Shown: positions 7,024 to 15,721 of the stretch, piece by piece
Layout of the letters: the number at the start of each line of letters is the position of its first letter
How positions within the stretch are numbered: the first letter of the stretch is position 1
Assembly: GCA_044238875.1 (NCBI GenBank)
Contig: JBIICM010000024.1
Location: 1 to 20,287, forward strand
DNA from: JAIBAI01 sp044238875
Lineage (GTDB): Bacteria > Bacteroidota > Bacteroidia > M30B66
Reading direction: 5' to 3'
DNA length: 20,287 bases
Translations under genes and position numbers: made by a program
The notes under the pieces: model-generated
What the model was told of the DNA's origin: nothing
What the model saw: the letters and a program-made list of their open reading frames with translations, nothing else
Database searches by the model: none

Positions 7024-7061
7024 AAGCTTCTTTGTTTGAAATTGTTCAGGTCGAAACGGTT

Positions 7062-8978
7062 TTATTTATAGCTGCGCTGCACCAGCTTAACATTCTCAAA
7101 AATCAGATTTTCCTTATGCAGGGCCGGTGCCTGGTTTTCACCTTTGAATTCCCAGGCAGCCACATAGGCATAATCCTCGTCATTGCGGAGTGCCTCTCCT
7201 TCAGGGGTTTGGTATTCTTCCCTGAAGTGACCGCCACAACTCTCATTTCTATTGAGCGCATCGTCGATCATCAGTTCTCCCAACTCAATAAAATCAGCCA
7301 CACGAAGGGCTTTTTCAAGTTCAGGGTTCAGGGCATCTGCTTTTCCCGGGATACGCACGTTTTTCAAGAATGATTCACGGATTTGTTGAACCATACCCTT
7401 GGCTTTTTTGAGGCCTTCAGCACTTCTTGACATACCGCAATATTCCCACATTACCTTACCTAATTGCTTATGGAAATGATCAACAGGTTCGGTACCCCCG
7501 ATTGCCATCAGTCGTTCAATTCGCTCCCTGACAGATTTCTCCGCTTCTTCAAAGGCCGGATGATCAGTTGGGATGGCTTTGGTACGGATTTCTCCGCTGA
7601 GGAAAGCACCTATCGTGATCGGCAGCACAAAATATCCGTCGGCAAGCCCCTGCATCAGCGCAGACGCACCCAGACGATTGGCGCCATGGTCAGAAAAATT
7701 ACATTCTCCGGTCGCATACAATCCTTCCACCGTGGTCATCAGGTTGTAATCAACCCATAGGCCGCCCATGGTGTAATGCACAGCAGGATAGATACGCATC
7801 GGGGTGATGTATGGGTTCTCACCGGTAATCTTCTCATACATTTCGAAAAGGTTACCATAGCGGGCCTCAATTACATGCTTACCCAGCCTGTTGATTGAAT
7901 CACTGAAATCGAGGTAAACCGCCATTTTTGAGGCACCAACTCCGTAGCCGGCATCGCATCTTTCTTTGGCAGCCCGGGAGGCAATATCTCTTGGCACAAG
8001 GTTGCCGAATGCGGGATAGCGTCTTTCAAGGTAATAATCCCTTTCATCCTCGGGAATATCTGTTGGCTTGCGTGGATCATTCTGCTGTTTGGGAACCCAT
8101 ATCCGGCCATCGTTTCTGAGCGATTCCGACATCAGCGTTAGTTTAGACTGATGATCGCCAGAAACAGGAATGCAGGTTGGGTGAATCTGTGTAAAGCAGG
8201 GATTACCGAAATAAGCCCCTTTGCGGTATGCCTTGATAATGGCAGTTGTATTGCTGCCCATGGCATTGGTCGAGAGAAAAAATACATTGCCGTACCCACC
8301 GGTAGCCAAAACCACTGCATGACCGAAATGACGCTCCAGTTTCCCGCTCACAAGATCCCGTGCAATAATTCCCCTGGCTTTTCCATCAATAAGTACAACA
8401 TCCAGCATCTCGTGCCGGCTGAACATTTGTACCTGCTTTTTGCCGATTTGCCGGCTAAGTGCCGAATAGGCCCCTAACAGCAGCTGTTGCCCTGTCTGAC
8501 CTCTGGCATAGAATGTTCGTGAAACCTGCACACCGCCGAAAGAACGGTTATCAAGCAGCCCTCCATATTCACGGGCAAATGGAACCCCCTGGGCTACGCA
8601 TTGGTCTATGATAGATGTACTAACCTCGGCCAGCCTGTGCACATTGGCCTCGCGTGAGCGGTAATCGCCCCCTTTGATGGTGTCATAGAACAACCTGAAA
8701 ACACTATCACCATCGTTTGAATAATTCTTTGCGGCGTTAATTCCTCCCTGTGCGGCGATGCTGTGTGCCCTGCGCGGACTATCCTGAAAGCAAAAGACCT
8801 TCACTTTGTAGCCCATCTCAGCGAGAGACGCTGCAGCTGAGGCTCCGGCAAGACCTGAACCCACCACAATAATCTCAATGCTGCGTTTATTGGCCGGGTT
8901 CACCAGCGGAATGGTTGACTTATACCTGGTCCATTTATCGGCCAGAGATCCTTCAGGTATTTTCGAATCCAGACTCAT
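7062..8978 (-). CDS. sdhA: Succinate dehydrogenase/fumarate reductase flavoprotein subunit
   Basis: The catalytic subunit that interconverts succinate and fumarate, 638 residues. The FAD-binding Rossmann motif is VVGSGLAGASAAASLAE (about residues 38-54). The expected covalent FAD histidine is His72 in RRAHSIAAQGGINA. Further conserved blocks include the HPTCIPVSGD region, VHYTMGGLWVDY, GLYATGECNFSDHGANRLGA and the C-terminal capping region. Length and motifs match the Bacteroidota type of the enzyme. It starts 9 bp after sdhC ends and is followed by sdhB, so the three genes form one operon. No lesions are seen. Confidence 0.96.
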   Translation of the reverse strand: MSLDSKIPEGSLADKWTRYKSTIPLVNPANKRSIEIIVVGSGLAGASAAASLAEMGYKVKVFCFQDSPRRAHSIAAQGGINAAKNYSNDGDSVFRLFYDTIKGGDYRSREANVHRLAEVSTSIIDQCVAQGVPFAREYGGLLDNRSFGGVQVSRTFYARGQTGQQLLLGAYSALSRQIGKKQVQMFSRHEMLDVVLIDGKARGIIARDLVSGKLERHFGHAVVLATGGYGNVFFLSTNAMGSNTTAIIKAYRKGAYFGNPCFTQIHPTCIPVSGDHQSKLTLMSESLRNDGRIWVPKQQNDPRKPTDIPEDERDYYLERRYPAFGNLVPRDIASRAAKERCDAGYGVGASKMAVYLDFSDSINRLGKHVIEARYGNLFEMYEKITGENPYITPMRIYPAVHYTMGGLWVDYNLMTTVEGLYATGECNFSDHGANRLGASALMQGLADGYFVLPITIGAFLSGEIRTKAIPTDHPAFEEAEKSVRERIERLMAIGGTEPVDHFHKQLGKVMWEYCGMSRSAEGLKKAKGMVQQIRESFLKNVRIPGKADALNPELEKALRVADFIELGELMIDDALNRNESCGGHFREEYQTPEGEALRNDEDYAYVAAWEFKGENQAPALHKENLIFENVKLVQRSYK

Positions 8979-8987
8979 CGTACTTGC

Positions 8988-9683
8988 TTAAAGATTAAAG
9001 AGGAAAAAATACAGTGGCATTGCTGCAAACAAGGCCGGAATAAGAATGGCAAAGGCAAAAAGACCGATGTTCTTAATCCATGGCGTATAACGGTGATGAT
9101 TGATACCCAGTGACTGAAATCCGCTCTGAAACCCATGATAAAGGTGAAATGAAAGTGCGAACATACTGATCACATAAAGCAGGCTGTACCACCACTGACT
9201 GAATGCCGTTTCAACCGCAGTGAAAAGGTCCTTGTATAAGATACCATCTTCATCGTAAGTCAGCACTGGTATGCTGCCAAAATGCATTTCAAACCAGAAG
9301 GTTTTCAGATGTACCACAAGAAAAACAAGCAATATGGTTCCCAAAATACCCATATTACGTGATGACCAGGTGCTGCTTTTTCGCTGGTCAATTTTGTAGT
9401 AGCGAACAGGGCGGGCCTTGCGGTTTTGCATGCTCAGCATAAGGCCATCAATTACATGCAGCAGGATCATGGCATAGTTCACATACGAAACAACCTTTAT
9501 GAGCGGATTGTGCGTCATAAAACGGGAGTAAATATTGAAGGCTTTACCACCGTCATCGAGAAACAACTGAAGGTTTCCCGCTAAATGCACCACCAGAAAC
9601 AAACAAAGAAATAGGCCTGATAGCGCCATGAAATATTTTCTTCCCAGAGAAGACTTGAATAAACCAGCCTGAACTGTAGCCAT
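8988..9683 (-). CDS. sdhC: Succinate dehydrogenase cytochrome b membrane subunit
   Basis: A 231-residue integral membrane protein that anchors the complex and reacts with quinone. Five hydrophobic helices are visible, at about residues 18-40, 64-83, 110-130, 166-187 and 203-229. Histidines suited to haem ligation lie at 33, 76, 125 and 180/183, consistent with a dihaem cytochrome b like that of Wolinella fumarate reductase. A single long membrane subunit, with no sdhD, is the expected type for this phylum. It is the first gene of the operon, preceded by the best promoter match in the window. That promoter leaves a leader of roughly 15 nt. Confidence 0.94.
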   Translation of the reverse strand: MATVQAGLFKSSLGRKYFMALSGLFLCLFLVVHLAGNLQLFLDDGGKAFNIYSRFMTHNPLIKVVSYVNYAMILLHVIDGLMLSMQNRKARPVRYYKIDQRKSSTWSSRNMGILGTILLVFLVVHLKTFWFEMHFGSIPVLTYDEDGILYKDLFTAVETAFSQWWYSLLYVISMFALSFHLYHGFQSGFQSLGINHHRYTPWIKNIGLFAFAILIPALFAAMPLYFFLFNL

Positions 9684-9703
9684 AGGATTACAGAATTTGC
9701 CTG

Positions 9704-9733
9704 CAAAGGTAATCCTGAGGAGAGAACCTGCAA
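9704..9733 (-). promoter_or_regulatory. Promoter of the sdhCAB operon
   Basis: On the minus strand the -7 element TACCTTTG (9704-9711) is preceded, after exactly 19 nt, by TTG (9731-9733). This matches the Bacteroidota sigma consensus, (T)TTG-N19-TAnnTTTG. It ends about 20 bp before the sdhC start codon. Confidence 0.72.
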
Positions 9734-9793
9734 GTCTGTTTTATTTCCTTAACAAGAATGTTTTTAACTTGTTCACGGTGAAAAATTCCGGGC

Positions 9794-11056
9794 TTATGTT
9801 TTTTGCTTTTTCTTTTTGGCAGCCGGAAAGAGTATGTTATTTAGAATGAGCCGGTAACCGGCAGAGTTAGGGTGCAGGGCAAGGTCGGTAGGGGGGTCTC
9901 CCACCTTGTGTTCATAATCTTCAGGATCGTGTCCTCCGTAAAAAGTCCAGGTACCTTTTCCAATTTCACCGTGTATATATCGGGCCTCGTTGGCGGCTTT
10001 ATTTTCGCCCATCACCAGAATATCGGGTTTGATATAAGGTTTAATAAACGCCGTAGTTTGCCCCATAAAGCCTTTGATAATTTTTGTATGATTCTGACAT
10101 AACATTGTAGGAACGGGATCCCATTTGGCAGAGAATTCAAAAAGGGCAAAATAGTCTTCCTTTTCAGGTATTCTGCGGGTTTGGGTTGCATCAATATTTG
10201 AAAACTCATATTCCATCGGGTTCGCACTCAGCGTAAAGTTGTGGAATGCAAAGCAGTTGGAGTAGTTCATTTTCTTTTGCATGCCCGGATCAGCCGGATC
10301 TCCGTCAAACATACTTTCACAGATATCAACACCATCGGCTGCCAGCGCTATATCGTAGCTGTCGGTAGCCGAACACATGGCAAATAAAAATCCGCCTCCA
10401 AGAGCGAAATCCCGGATTTTCTTTGCTACTGCCAGCTTAAGTTCCGAGACCTTATAAAAGCCCAGTCTGCGGGCCATCTCTTCAGCGTTTTGTTGTTGAT
10501 CAAGATACCATTTCGCATTCCGGTACATGGCCCAGAACCGGCCGTATTGCCCGGTGAAATCTTCATGGTGAAGGTGCAGCCAGTCGTAAAGATGCAGCTT
10601 GTCGGCCATGATTTCTTCGTCATAAACAACTTCGTAGGGAATTTCAGCATAGGTAAGCGCCAATGTTACGGCATCATCCCAGGGTTGCTTGTCTTTTGGC
10701 GAATAAACGGCCACTTTTGGGGCCTTCTCCATTTTAACGGCATCCATGTTCACCTCTGGTCCGGCAATTTCATCAAGAATTGCAGCCGCTTGCGCATCCG
10801 CAATCAGCTGATAGCTAATCCCCCTGATCAGACATTCATTCTCAAAAGTTTTTGTATGCCGGAACATAAAACTACCGCCCCTGTAATTTAGTAACCAGTA
10901 AATTTCAATATCCTGCCGCAGTACCCAATAGGCAAGCCCGTATGACTTAAGATGATTTTGCTGCCGCTCATCCATTGGAATCAGAATAGATGCGGCCTGA
11001 AGGGCAGGAGCGAAGCCGGCAAGGCAAATAATAATTATGATGAAAACCCTTTGCAT
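9794..11056 (-). CDS. Secreted protein of the Bacteroidota 'asparagine synthetase B' family
   Basis: A conserved 420-residue protein with a Sec signal peptide (MQRVFIIIIICLAGFAPALQA). Relatives in this phylum are often labelled asparagine synthetase B, but no N-terminal catalytic Cys2, no glutaminase domain and no SGGxDS ATP-binding loop are present, so I do not accept that name. Visible blocks are SILIPMDE (23-30), WLLNYRGGSF (54-63), KDKQPWDDAVTLALTYAEIPY (121-141), WLHLHHEDFTGQYG (159-172), GGGFLFAMCSATDS (220-233, Cys228), and HGEIGKGTWTFYGGHDPEDY near the C-terminus. The glycine-rich turn followed by Cys228 resembles the nucleophile region of class I glutamine amidotransferase-like folds; that is a guess. 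It lies 53 bp after dnaB on the same strand and ends in a Lys-rich tail. Confidence 0.82.
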   Translation of the reverse strand: MQRVFIIIIICLAGFAPALQAASILIPMDERQQNHLKSYGLAYWVLRQDIEIYWLLNYRGGSFMFRHTKTFENECLIRGISYQLIADAQAAAILDEIAGPEVNMDAVKMEKAPKVAVYSPKDKQPWDDAVTLALTYAEIPYEVVYDEEIMADKLHLYDWLHLHHEDFTGQYGRFWAMYRNAKWYLDQQQNAEEMARRLGFYKVSELKLAVAKKIRDFALGGGFLFAMCSATDSYDIALAADGVDICESMFDGDPADPGMQKKMNYSNCFAFHNFTLSANPMEYEFSNIDATQTRRIPEKEDYFALFEFSAKWDPVPTMLCQNHTKIIKGFMGQTTAFIKPYIKPDILVMGENKAANEARYIHGEIGKGTWTFYGGHDPEDYEHKVGDPPTDLALHPNSAGYRLILNNILFPAAKKKKQKT

Positions 11057-11109
11057 GCAGCTTCAAACGAAAAAATAAGTTCTTGGTTGTATGAGCCCTC
11101 TCATTTTAA

Positions 11110-12654
11110 TCACATTTCGAGCGAATCAGGATCCCAGTTATCGCCGTTCATTTTAGAACTCCGAATTATTGTTGAAGGATTACTTTCAAATGATTCATTG
11201 GGTTTAAGCCCCGCAGCAGGTATGAAAGGTATGCTGTCGTTAACATCGGTAAATTTAACAAGTTCACTGATATAACGAAGGTTAACTGCTCCCAGTGATC
11301 CGTTACGGTGTTTTGCAATATGAATCTCTGCAATCCCCTGAACATCCTGGCCTGTTTCGTTTTCAGTGATTTTATAGTATTCAGGCCTGTAGATGAAAAG
11401 TACCATATCTGCATCCTGTTCAATGGCGCCTGATTCGCGCAGGTCAGAAAGCTGCGGAACTTTGGGCCCGCCCCTTTGCTCCACATTACGGCTGAGCTGC
11501 GAAAGTGCAATGATGGGTATATCAAGTTCTTTGGCAATACTTTTCAGGGAGCGTGAAATCATACTTATTTCCTGTTCTCTGTTACCGCCTCTTGTTTCTC
11601 CACCGGCAGACATTAGCTGCAAATAGTCAATGATAATCATCTGAATATCATGATTCGATTTGAGCCTGCGTGCTTTGGCCCTTAGTTCAAAAATGCTCAG
11701 GGAGGGTGTATCATCAATAAAAAGAGGGGCTTCGGTAAGTTCACGAACCTTTGTATCAAGTTGATGCCATTCGTGCTCTTTCAGGTCGCCCTTGCGAAGT
11801 TTTTCTCCTGAAAGTTCTGTTTCTGATGAAATCAAACGCATAACCATTTGAATGCTTGACATTTCCAAAGAAAACAGGGCAACTGGTTTGCGGAATTGTA
11901 CGGCAGCATTGCGGGCCATTGACAAAACAAAGGCTGTTTTACCCATACCGGGTCGCGCGGCCAGAATAATAAGGTCAGACCGCTGCCAGCCGGCTGTAAT
12001 CCGGTCAAGCGCCATGAAGCCCGATGGCACCCCGCTCACGCCGTCGGGCTGCTGGCCTGCTTTTTCAATTTGCTTTTTGGCTTCAGAAATCAGGTCACTC
12101 ATTTTTGAAAAATTCTTCCTGATGTTGCCTTCTGCCACAGCAAAAAGTTTTTGCTCCGCTTCATCGAGGAGCATCAGTGCATCGGTACTTTCTTCAAAGG
12201 CATTTCGGATAATTTCAGATGAAACACTGATCAACTCGCGCTGTATTTGCTTTTGGTTCAGAATACGCGTATGGAATTCAATATTGGCAGTAGAGGCTAC
12301 ACGGTGTGTGAGCGAAGTAATATAAGCAGCGCCCCCCACAATGTCGAGTTCTCCGCGCTTTTTCAGTTCCTGAACAACAGTAAGTATATCAACCGGCATT
12401 GAGCCGGCAAACAAATGATGGATGGCTGAAAATATTTTCTGATGTTCCAGCTTATAAAATGTCTGTTCCTTCAGCGAGTCAATTACCGTAGCGAGCGAAT
12501 CCCTGTCAAGCATCAATGCGCCCAATACAGCCTCCTCTACTTCCAGGGCCTGCGGAGGCAGTTTGCCCAGCCCCTGATCATAGGGTAAATTTGAATTGAT
12601 TCTTATTTCGGGCCTTTTCCTTCCAGTAGTGCGTGTTGTGCTTTGGTTTTCCAT
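11110..12654 (-). CDS. dnaB: Replicative DNA helicase DnaB
   Basis: The hexameric helicase that unwinds DNA at the replication fork, 514 residues from the chosen start. The N-terminal domain opens with LGKLPPQALEVEEAVLGALML, the primase-interacting part. The RecA-like C-terminal domain has Walker A RPGMGKT (234-240), SLEMS, Walker B MIIIDYLQL (about 339-347), ALSQLSRNVEQR and the DLRESGAIEQDAD block. No intein interrupts it. The start at 12654 is preferred to the open frame 17 codons longer because a TAnnTTTG promoter element lies between them (12663-12670) and the extension is not family-like. It is divergent from the GH13 gene and may be co-transcribed with the secreted protein gene 53 bp downstream. 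Confidence 0.96.
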   Translation of the reverse strand: MENQSTTRTTGRKRPEIRINSNLPYDQGLGKLPPQALEVEEAVLGALMLDRDSLATVIDSLKEQTFYKLEHQKIFSAIHHLFAGSMPVDILTVVQELKKRGELDIVGGAAYITSLTHRVASTANIEFHTRILNQKQIQRELISVSSEIIRNAFEESTDALMLLDEAEQKLFAVAEGNIRKNFSKMSDLISEAKKQIEKAGQQPDGVSGVPSGFMALDRITAGWQRSDLIILAARPGMGKTAFVLSMARNAAVQFRKPVALFSLEMSSIQMVMRLISSETELSGEKLRKGDLKEHEWHQLDTKVRELTEAPLFIDDTPSLSIFELRAKARRLKSNHDIQMIIIDYLQLMSAGGETRGGNREQEISMISRSLKSIAKELDIPIIALSQLSRNVEQRGGPKVPQLSDLRESGAIEQDADMVLFIYRPEYYKITENETGQDVQGIAEIHIAKHRNGSLGAVNLRYISELVKFTDVNDSIPFIPAAGLKPNESFESNPSTIIRSSKMNGDNWDPDSLEM

Positions 12655-12662
12655 AACTAGGA

Positions 12663-12670
12663 CAAAGATA
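12663..12670 (-). promoter_or_regulatory. -7 promoter element for dnaB
   Basis: Reads TATCTTTG on the minus strand, a full match to TAnnTTTG, 8 bp before the dnaB start codon. The leader would be only a few nucleotides. No -33 TTG is found at the 19-nt spacing, so support rests on the -7 element alone. Confidence 0.45.
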
Positions 12671-12805
12671 AACAGCTCAGTCGCATTTGAGGGTTTTGTT
12701 AGCAACTCCTAAAGCGCTCACTGGTAAATAATTGAGGGTATTTTTTTGATTATCAGTCGTTATTAAATTCAAACAAGCTGAGTGTAATGGAAACACCAGG
12801 TTAAG

Positions 12806-12813
12806 TACATTTG
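12806..12813 (+). promoter_or_regulatory. -7 promoter element for the GH13 gene
   Basis: TACATTTG, a full match to TAnnTTTG, ends 18 bp before the GH13 start codon, giving a leader of about 12 nt. No clear -33 element is found at the standard spacing. It lies in the 177-bp divergent region shared with dnaB. Confidence 0.5.
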
Positions 12814-12831
12814 AACGATTAAAATCATAAC

Positions 12832-15210
12832 ATGAAACTTAAACACCTCTCATTACCGTTGCTTGCTGCCGGTTTATGGGCCGGATGCAGTGGTGGCGAA
12901 GATCTCCGATTACCCGATGCGCCGCAGGTTATTGGATTGGCAATGCCCTTTCAGCTGCCACCCGATTCAGGCGTCATTTTCCTGCAGGATTATATCCTTG
13001 ATCCGGGCACGATTGACTCGGTAAGTTCAGTGAAAGGCTTGATAACAGAGCTGTTACCGGGCAAGGAACTGTTAAAAATCCGTGTGATGCCTGAGCCCCC
13101 GGCTCCGGTTTCAGTCCTGAAGATTTGGTGTAAGGGCTTCGCTTATGCACTGGTGCTAAAAAAATCAGTAAAGCAGGAAGTGAAGTTTACCTACGATCCG
13201 GGTTCTGTGTCATACGATTCGGTTCAACTTGCCGGCGATCTGAATAACTGGCAACCGGGCAAAACCAGGCTGACCTGGAAAAATGGCAAATGGGAGCTCA
13301 GCATGTTCCTGAATCCGGGCCGTTATGCATACCAGCTGGTGCGAAACGGGAAATGGACAACCGATCCTTCAAACAGGGATTCTGTTTCAAACGGGATGGG
13401 GGGCTTCAATTCGGTACTCAAGGTTGAGCAGGCGTCAACAGGGGTGCCTGTAATTTATAGTGTTGGAGCTGACGATGATAAATTAACTGTAGGATTTGAT
13501 AATCAGGTAAGCAACTGGATTGTTTTATGGGAAAATTATCATTTACCTGAAAGTTACTATTCAACGAATGAAGGCAAACTGAGCATTCGCATACCGGCTG
13601 CGGCCGGGCAGGTTGAGCGCTCATCCATCAGGGTATGGGCCTCAAATGATCGTGGGGCATCCAATGATCTTCTCATACCGCTTGCAGGCAAAAAGGTGAT
13701 TACTGATCCAGCCGCTTTAAAGAGAGACGATTTTCACAGTGCAGTACTCTATTTTATGATGGTTGACAGGTTTCTTGATGGCGACACTGCCAACAACAAG
13801 CCATTAAAGGATCCCCGTGTTGATTTTAAGGCCAATTACCAGGGGGGTGACCTTGCCGGAATCACCAAAAAAATCAGGGATGGTTATTTCAAACAGCTGG
13901 GGGTGAACACAATATGGGTTTCGCCGATTGTTCAGAATCCTTATGAGGCTTATCAGGAGTACCCTAAACCCCGGCGCTGGTTCTCCGGCTACCATGGCTA
14001 CTGGCCGGTTTATGAAACCAAGGTTGATACCCGCTTTGGTAATGATCTTGTTTTCAAGGAGCTTGTAGAGACTGCTCATCGAAATGATATGAATGTGGTG
14101 ATGGATTTTGTTTCTAATCATATCCATAAGGAAAATCCTGTTTATAAAAAGCATCCTGAATGGTTTTCATCCATGTATCTGCCTGATGGCACCGTTAACA
14201 TCCGCATCTGGGATGCACAACGGCTGACTACCTGGTTTGATGATTTTATGCCCGATATTGATTATACCAAACCTGAGGCAATTAATTATTTTTCTGATTC
14301 GGCTATGTTCTGGCTGAAGCAATACAATCTTGACGGATTCAGGCATGATGCCACCAAACATGTGTCAGAAGATTTCTGGAGAGTACTGACACGAAAGGTA
14401 AAGCAGGAAGTCATCAGAAAATCGGGCAGAAATGTTTACCAAATCGGAGAGACCTTTGGAAGCAACGAACTGATATCGAGTTATATCGGCAGCGGAATGA
14501 TGGATGCTCAGTTCAACTTTAACCAGTATTTCGATGCCCGGGCCGTTTTTGCAAACGACAATGAGTCGTTTGACAAGTTGGCCAATGCCATGCGTGAAAG
14601 CGAACTTTATTTTGGCAGCCATCATCTGATGGGTAACATCACCGGCAATCATGACATGCCCCGTTTTCTCTATTATGCAGGAGGTGCGCAGCGTTTGGGA
14701 GAGGATGATAAGGAAGCGGGATGGACGCGCGATATTCGGGTTGAAGATTCCAAAGGCTATTCACGCCTGAAGATGCTTACTGCCTTCATCATGACAGTAC
14801 CCGGTATTCCGATCGTTTACTATGGGGATGAGATTGGTATGCCGGGAGCCAATGATCCTGATAACCGCCGTATGATGCGTTTTACAGGTCTTAATCAGGA
14901 GGAGGAAAGTGTGAAAAACAACCTGACTTTGCTGGCCAGCCTGCGTCGTTCGAATCTTGCGCTGATTTACGGGGATACACGTATTCTTTTGGTGAAGCCG
15001 CAGCAGTTTGCATATTCACGGCAATACCTAAACAAAACAGTAGTTGTTGCCATGAATCGCTCAGCAGAAATGGTTAATACCGTTGTTGATTTGCCTGCCG
15101 GAATTAATGCTGAGCAACTAAAAGCAATGTTTGGTCAGCGATTCAAACAGGATGGCAGAAAGATCAGTATTGAACTGAAGCCTTTATCATTTGAGATACT
15201 TACCAATTGA
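12832..15210 (+). CDS. GH13 alpha-amylase family lipoprotein
   Basis: A 792-residue glycoside hydrolase acting on alpha-glucans such as starch, glycogen or maltodextrins. The N-terminus looks like a lipoprotein signal ending in LWAG before Cys19, although Trp at -3 is unusual for a lipobox. Next come a beta-domain (about 30-112), a CBM48-like domain (about 114-183, with VQLAGDLNNWQPG and GRYAYQLVRNGKW) and another beta-domain. The catalytic barrel starts near residue 303. All four GH13 motifs are intact: VVMDFVSNH; GFRHDATKHV with nucleophile Asp506; QIGETFG with acid/base Glu540; and TGNHD with Asp608. The layout suggests a cyclomaltodextrinase, neopullulanase or surface amylase, but exact specificity is not readable. 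No SusC/SusD genes are adjacent. Confidence 0.9.
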   Translation: MKLKHLSLPLLAAGLWAGCSGGEDLRLPDAPQVIGLAMPFQLPPDSGVIFLQDYILDPGTIDSVSSVKGLITELLPGKELLKIRVMPEPPAPVSVLKIWCKGFAYALVLKKSVKQEVKFTYDPGSVSYDSVQLAGDLNNWQPGKTRLTWKNGKWELSMFLNPGRYAYQLVRNGKWTTDPSNRDSVSNGMGGFNSVLKVEQASTGVPVIYSVGADDDKLTVGFDNQVSNWIVLWENYHLPESYYSTNEGKLSIRIPAAAGQVERSSIRVWASNDRGASNDLLIPLAGKKVITDPAALKRDDFHSAVLYFMMVDRFLDGDTANNKPLKDPRVDFKANYQGGDLAGITKKIRDGYFKQLGVNTIWVSPIVQNPYEAYQEYPKPRRWFSGYHGYWPVYETKVDTRFGNDLVFKELVETAHRNDMNVVMDFVSNHIHKENPVYKKHPEWFSSMYLPDGTVNIRIWDAQRLTTWFDDFMPDIDYTKPEAINYFSDSAMFWLKQYNLDGFRHDATKHVSEDFWRVLTRKVKQEVIRKSGRNVYQIGETFGSNELISSYIGSGMMDAQFNFNQYFDARAVFANDNESFDKLANAMRESELYFGSHHLMGNITGNHDMPRFLYYAGGAQRLGEDDKEAGWTRDIRVEDSKGYSRLKMLTAFIMTVPGIPIVYYGDEIGMPGANDPDNRRMMRFTGLNQEEESVKNNLTLLASLRRSNLALIYGDTRILLVKPQQFAYSRQYLNKTVVVAMNRSAEMVNTVVDLPAGINAEQLKAMFGQRFKQDGRKISIELKPLSFEILTN

Positions 15211-15222
15211 ACGAATTACTTC

Positions 15223-15642
15223 TTAGAAACGCTCCAGCTCTGAAAAGAAGAAATTGCCTTCGATGGCAGCGTTCTCATCACTGTCGGAACCATGCACAGC
15301 ATTGGCCTCAATTGATTTGGCAAACAGGGCTCTGATGGTGCCAGGTGCAGCCTTAGAGGGGTCTGTAGCGCCTATGAGTTCTCTGAATGCAGCTACGGCA
15401 TTATCTTTTTCAAGTATTGCCGCAACAATCGGACCTGATGACATATAACTGACAAGGTCGTTGTAAAACGGACGTTGACTGTGAACGGCGTAAAACTTTC
15501 CGGCCGCTTCATTACTCAGTCTTGTATACTTCATGGCAATGACGCGAAATCCTGCTTCGTTTATTTTTTGAAGAATAGCTCCGATGTTATTTGCAGCCGT
15601 TGCATCCGGCTTGATCATGGTGAAAGTTCTGTTACCTGACAT
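15223..15642 (-). CDS. ndk: Nucleoside diphosphate kinase
   Basis: Balances nucleoside triphosphate pools by transferring the gamma phosphate through a phosphohistidine intermediate. The 139 residues are the standard length. TFTMIKPDA opens the ferredoxin-like fold, the FRELIGATDPSKAAPGTIRALF block binds nucleotide, and the active-site NAVHGSDS carries His117. A TAnnTTTG element lies about 23 bp upstream of the start. It converges on the GH13 gene with 12 bp between them. No anomalies. Confidence 0.97.
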   Translation of the reverse strand: MSGNRTFTMIKPDATAANNIGAILQKINEAGFRVIAMKYTRLSNEAAGKFYAVHSQRPFYNDLVSYMSSGPIVAAILEKDNAVAAFRELIGATDPSKAAPGTIRALFAKSIEANAVHGSDSDENAAIEGNFFFSELERF

Positions 15643-15665
15643 ATTAAAGTAGTTGTAAACGCCGG

Positions 15666-15673
15666 CAAAAGTA
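15666..15673 (-). promoter_or_regulatory. -7 promoter element for ndk
   Basis: TACTTTTG on the minus strand, a full TAnnTTTG match. It ends 23 bp before the ndk start codon, so the leader would be about 17 nt. No -33 TTG at the usual spacing. Confidence 0.5.
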
Positions 15674-15721
15674 AGCGCTTTCTCTTAAATAACGCAGGCC
15701 GCAGAATTATTTAACGGAAGC

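Noticed and set aside
7032..8477. Open frames on the plus strand opposite sdhA and sdhB
   Set aside because: They lie wholly or almost wholly within strongly conserved genes on the other strand, and their translations show no family features; they are shadows.
9751..9773. AACAAG/CTTGTT inverted repeat as a terminator of the secreted protein gene
   Set aside because: Only a 6-bp AT-rich stem with an 11-nt loop and no T-tract in the right direction.
9794..11056. Asparagine synthetase B
   Set aside because: No catalytic Cys2, no SGGxDS loop, and a secretion signal is present, so the common label is not supported.
12655..12705. N-terminal extension of DnaB from 12705
   Set aside because: A TAnnTTTG promoter element falls inside it and the extra 17 residues do not look like the family.
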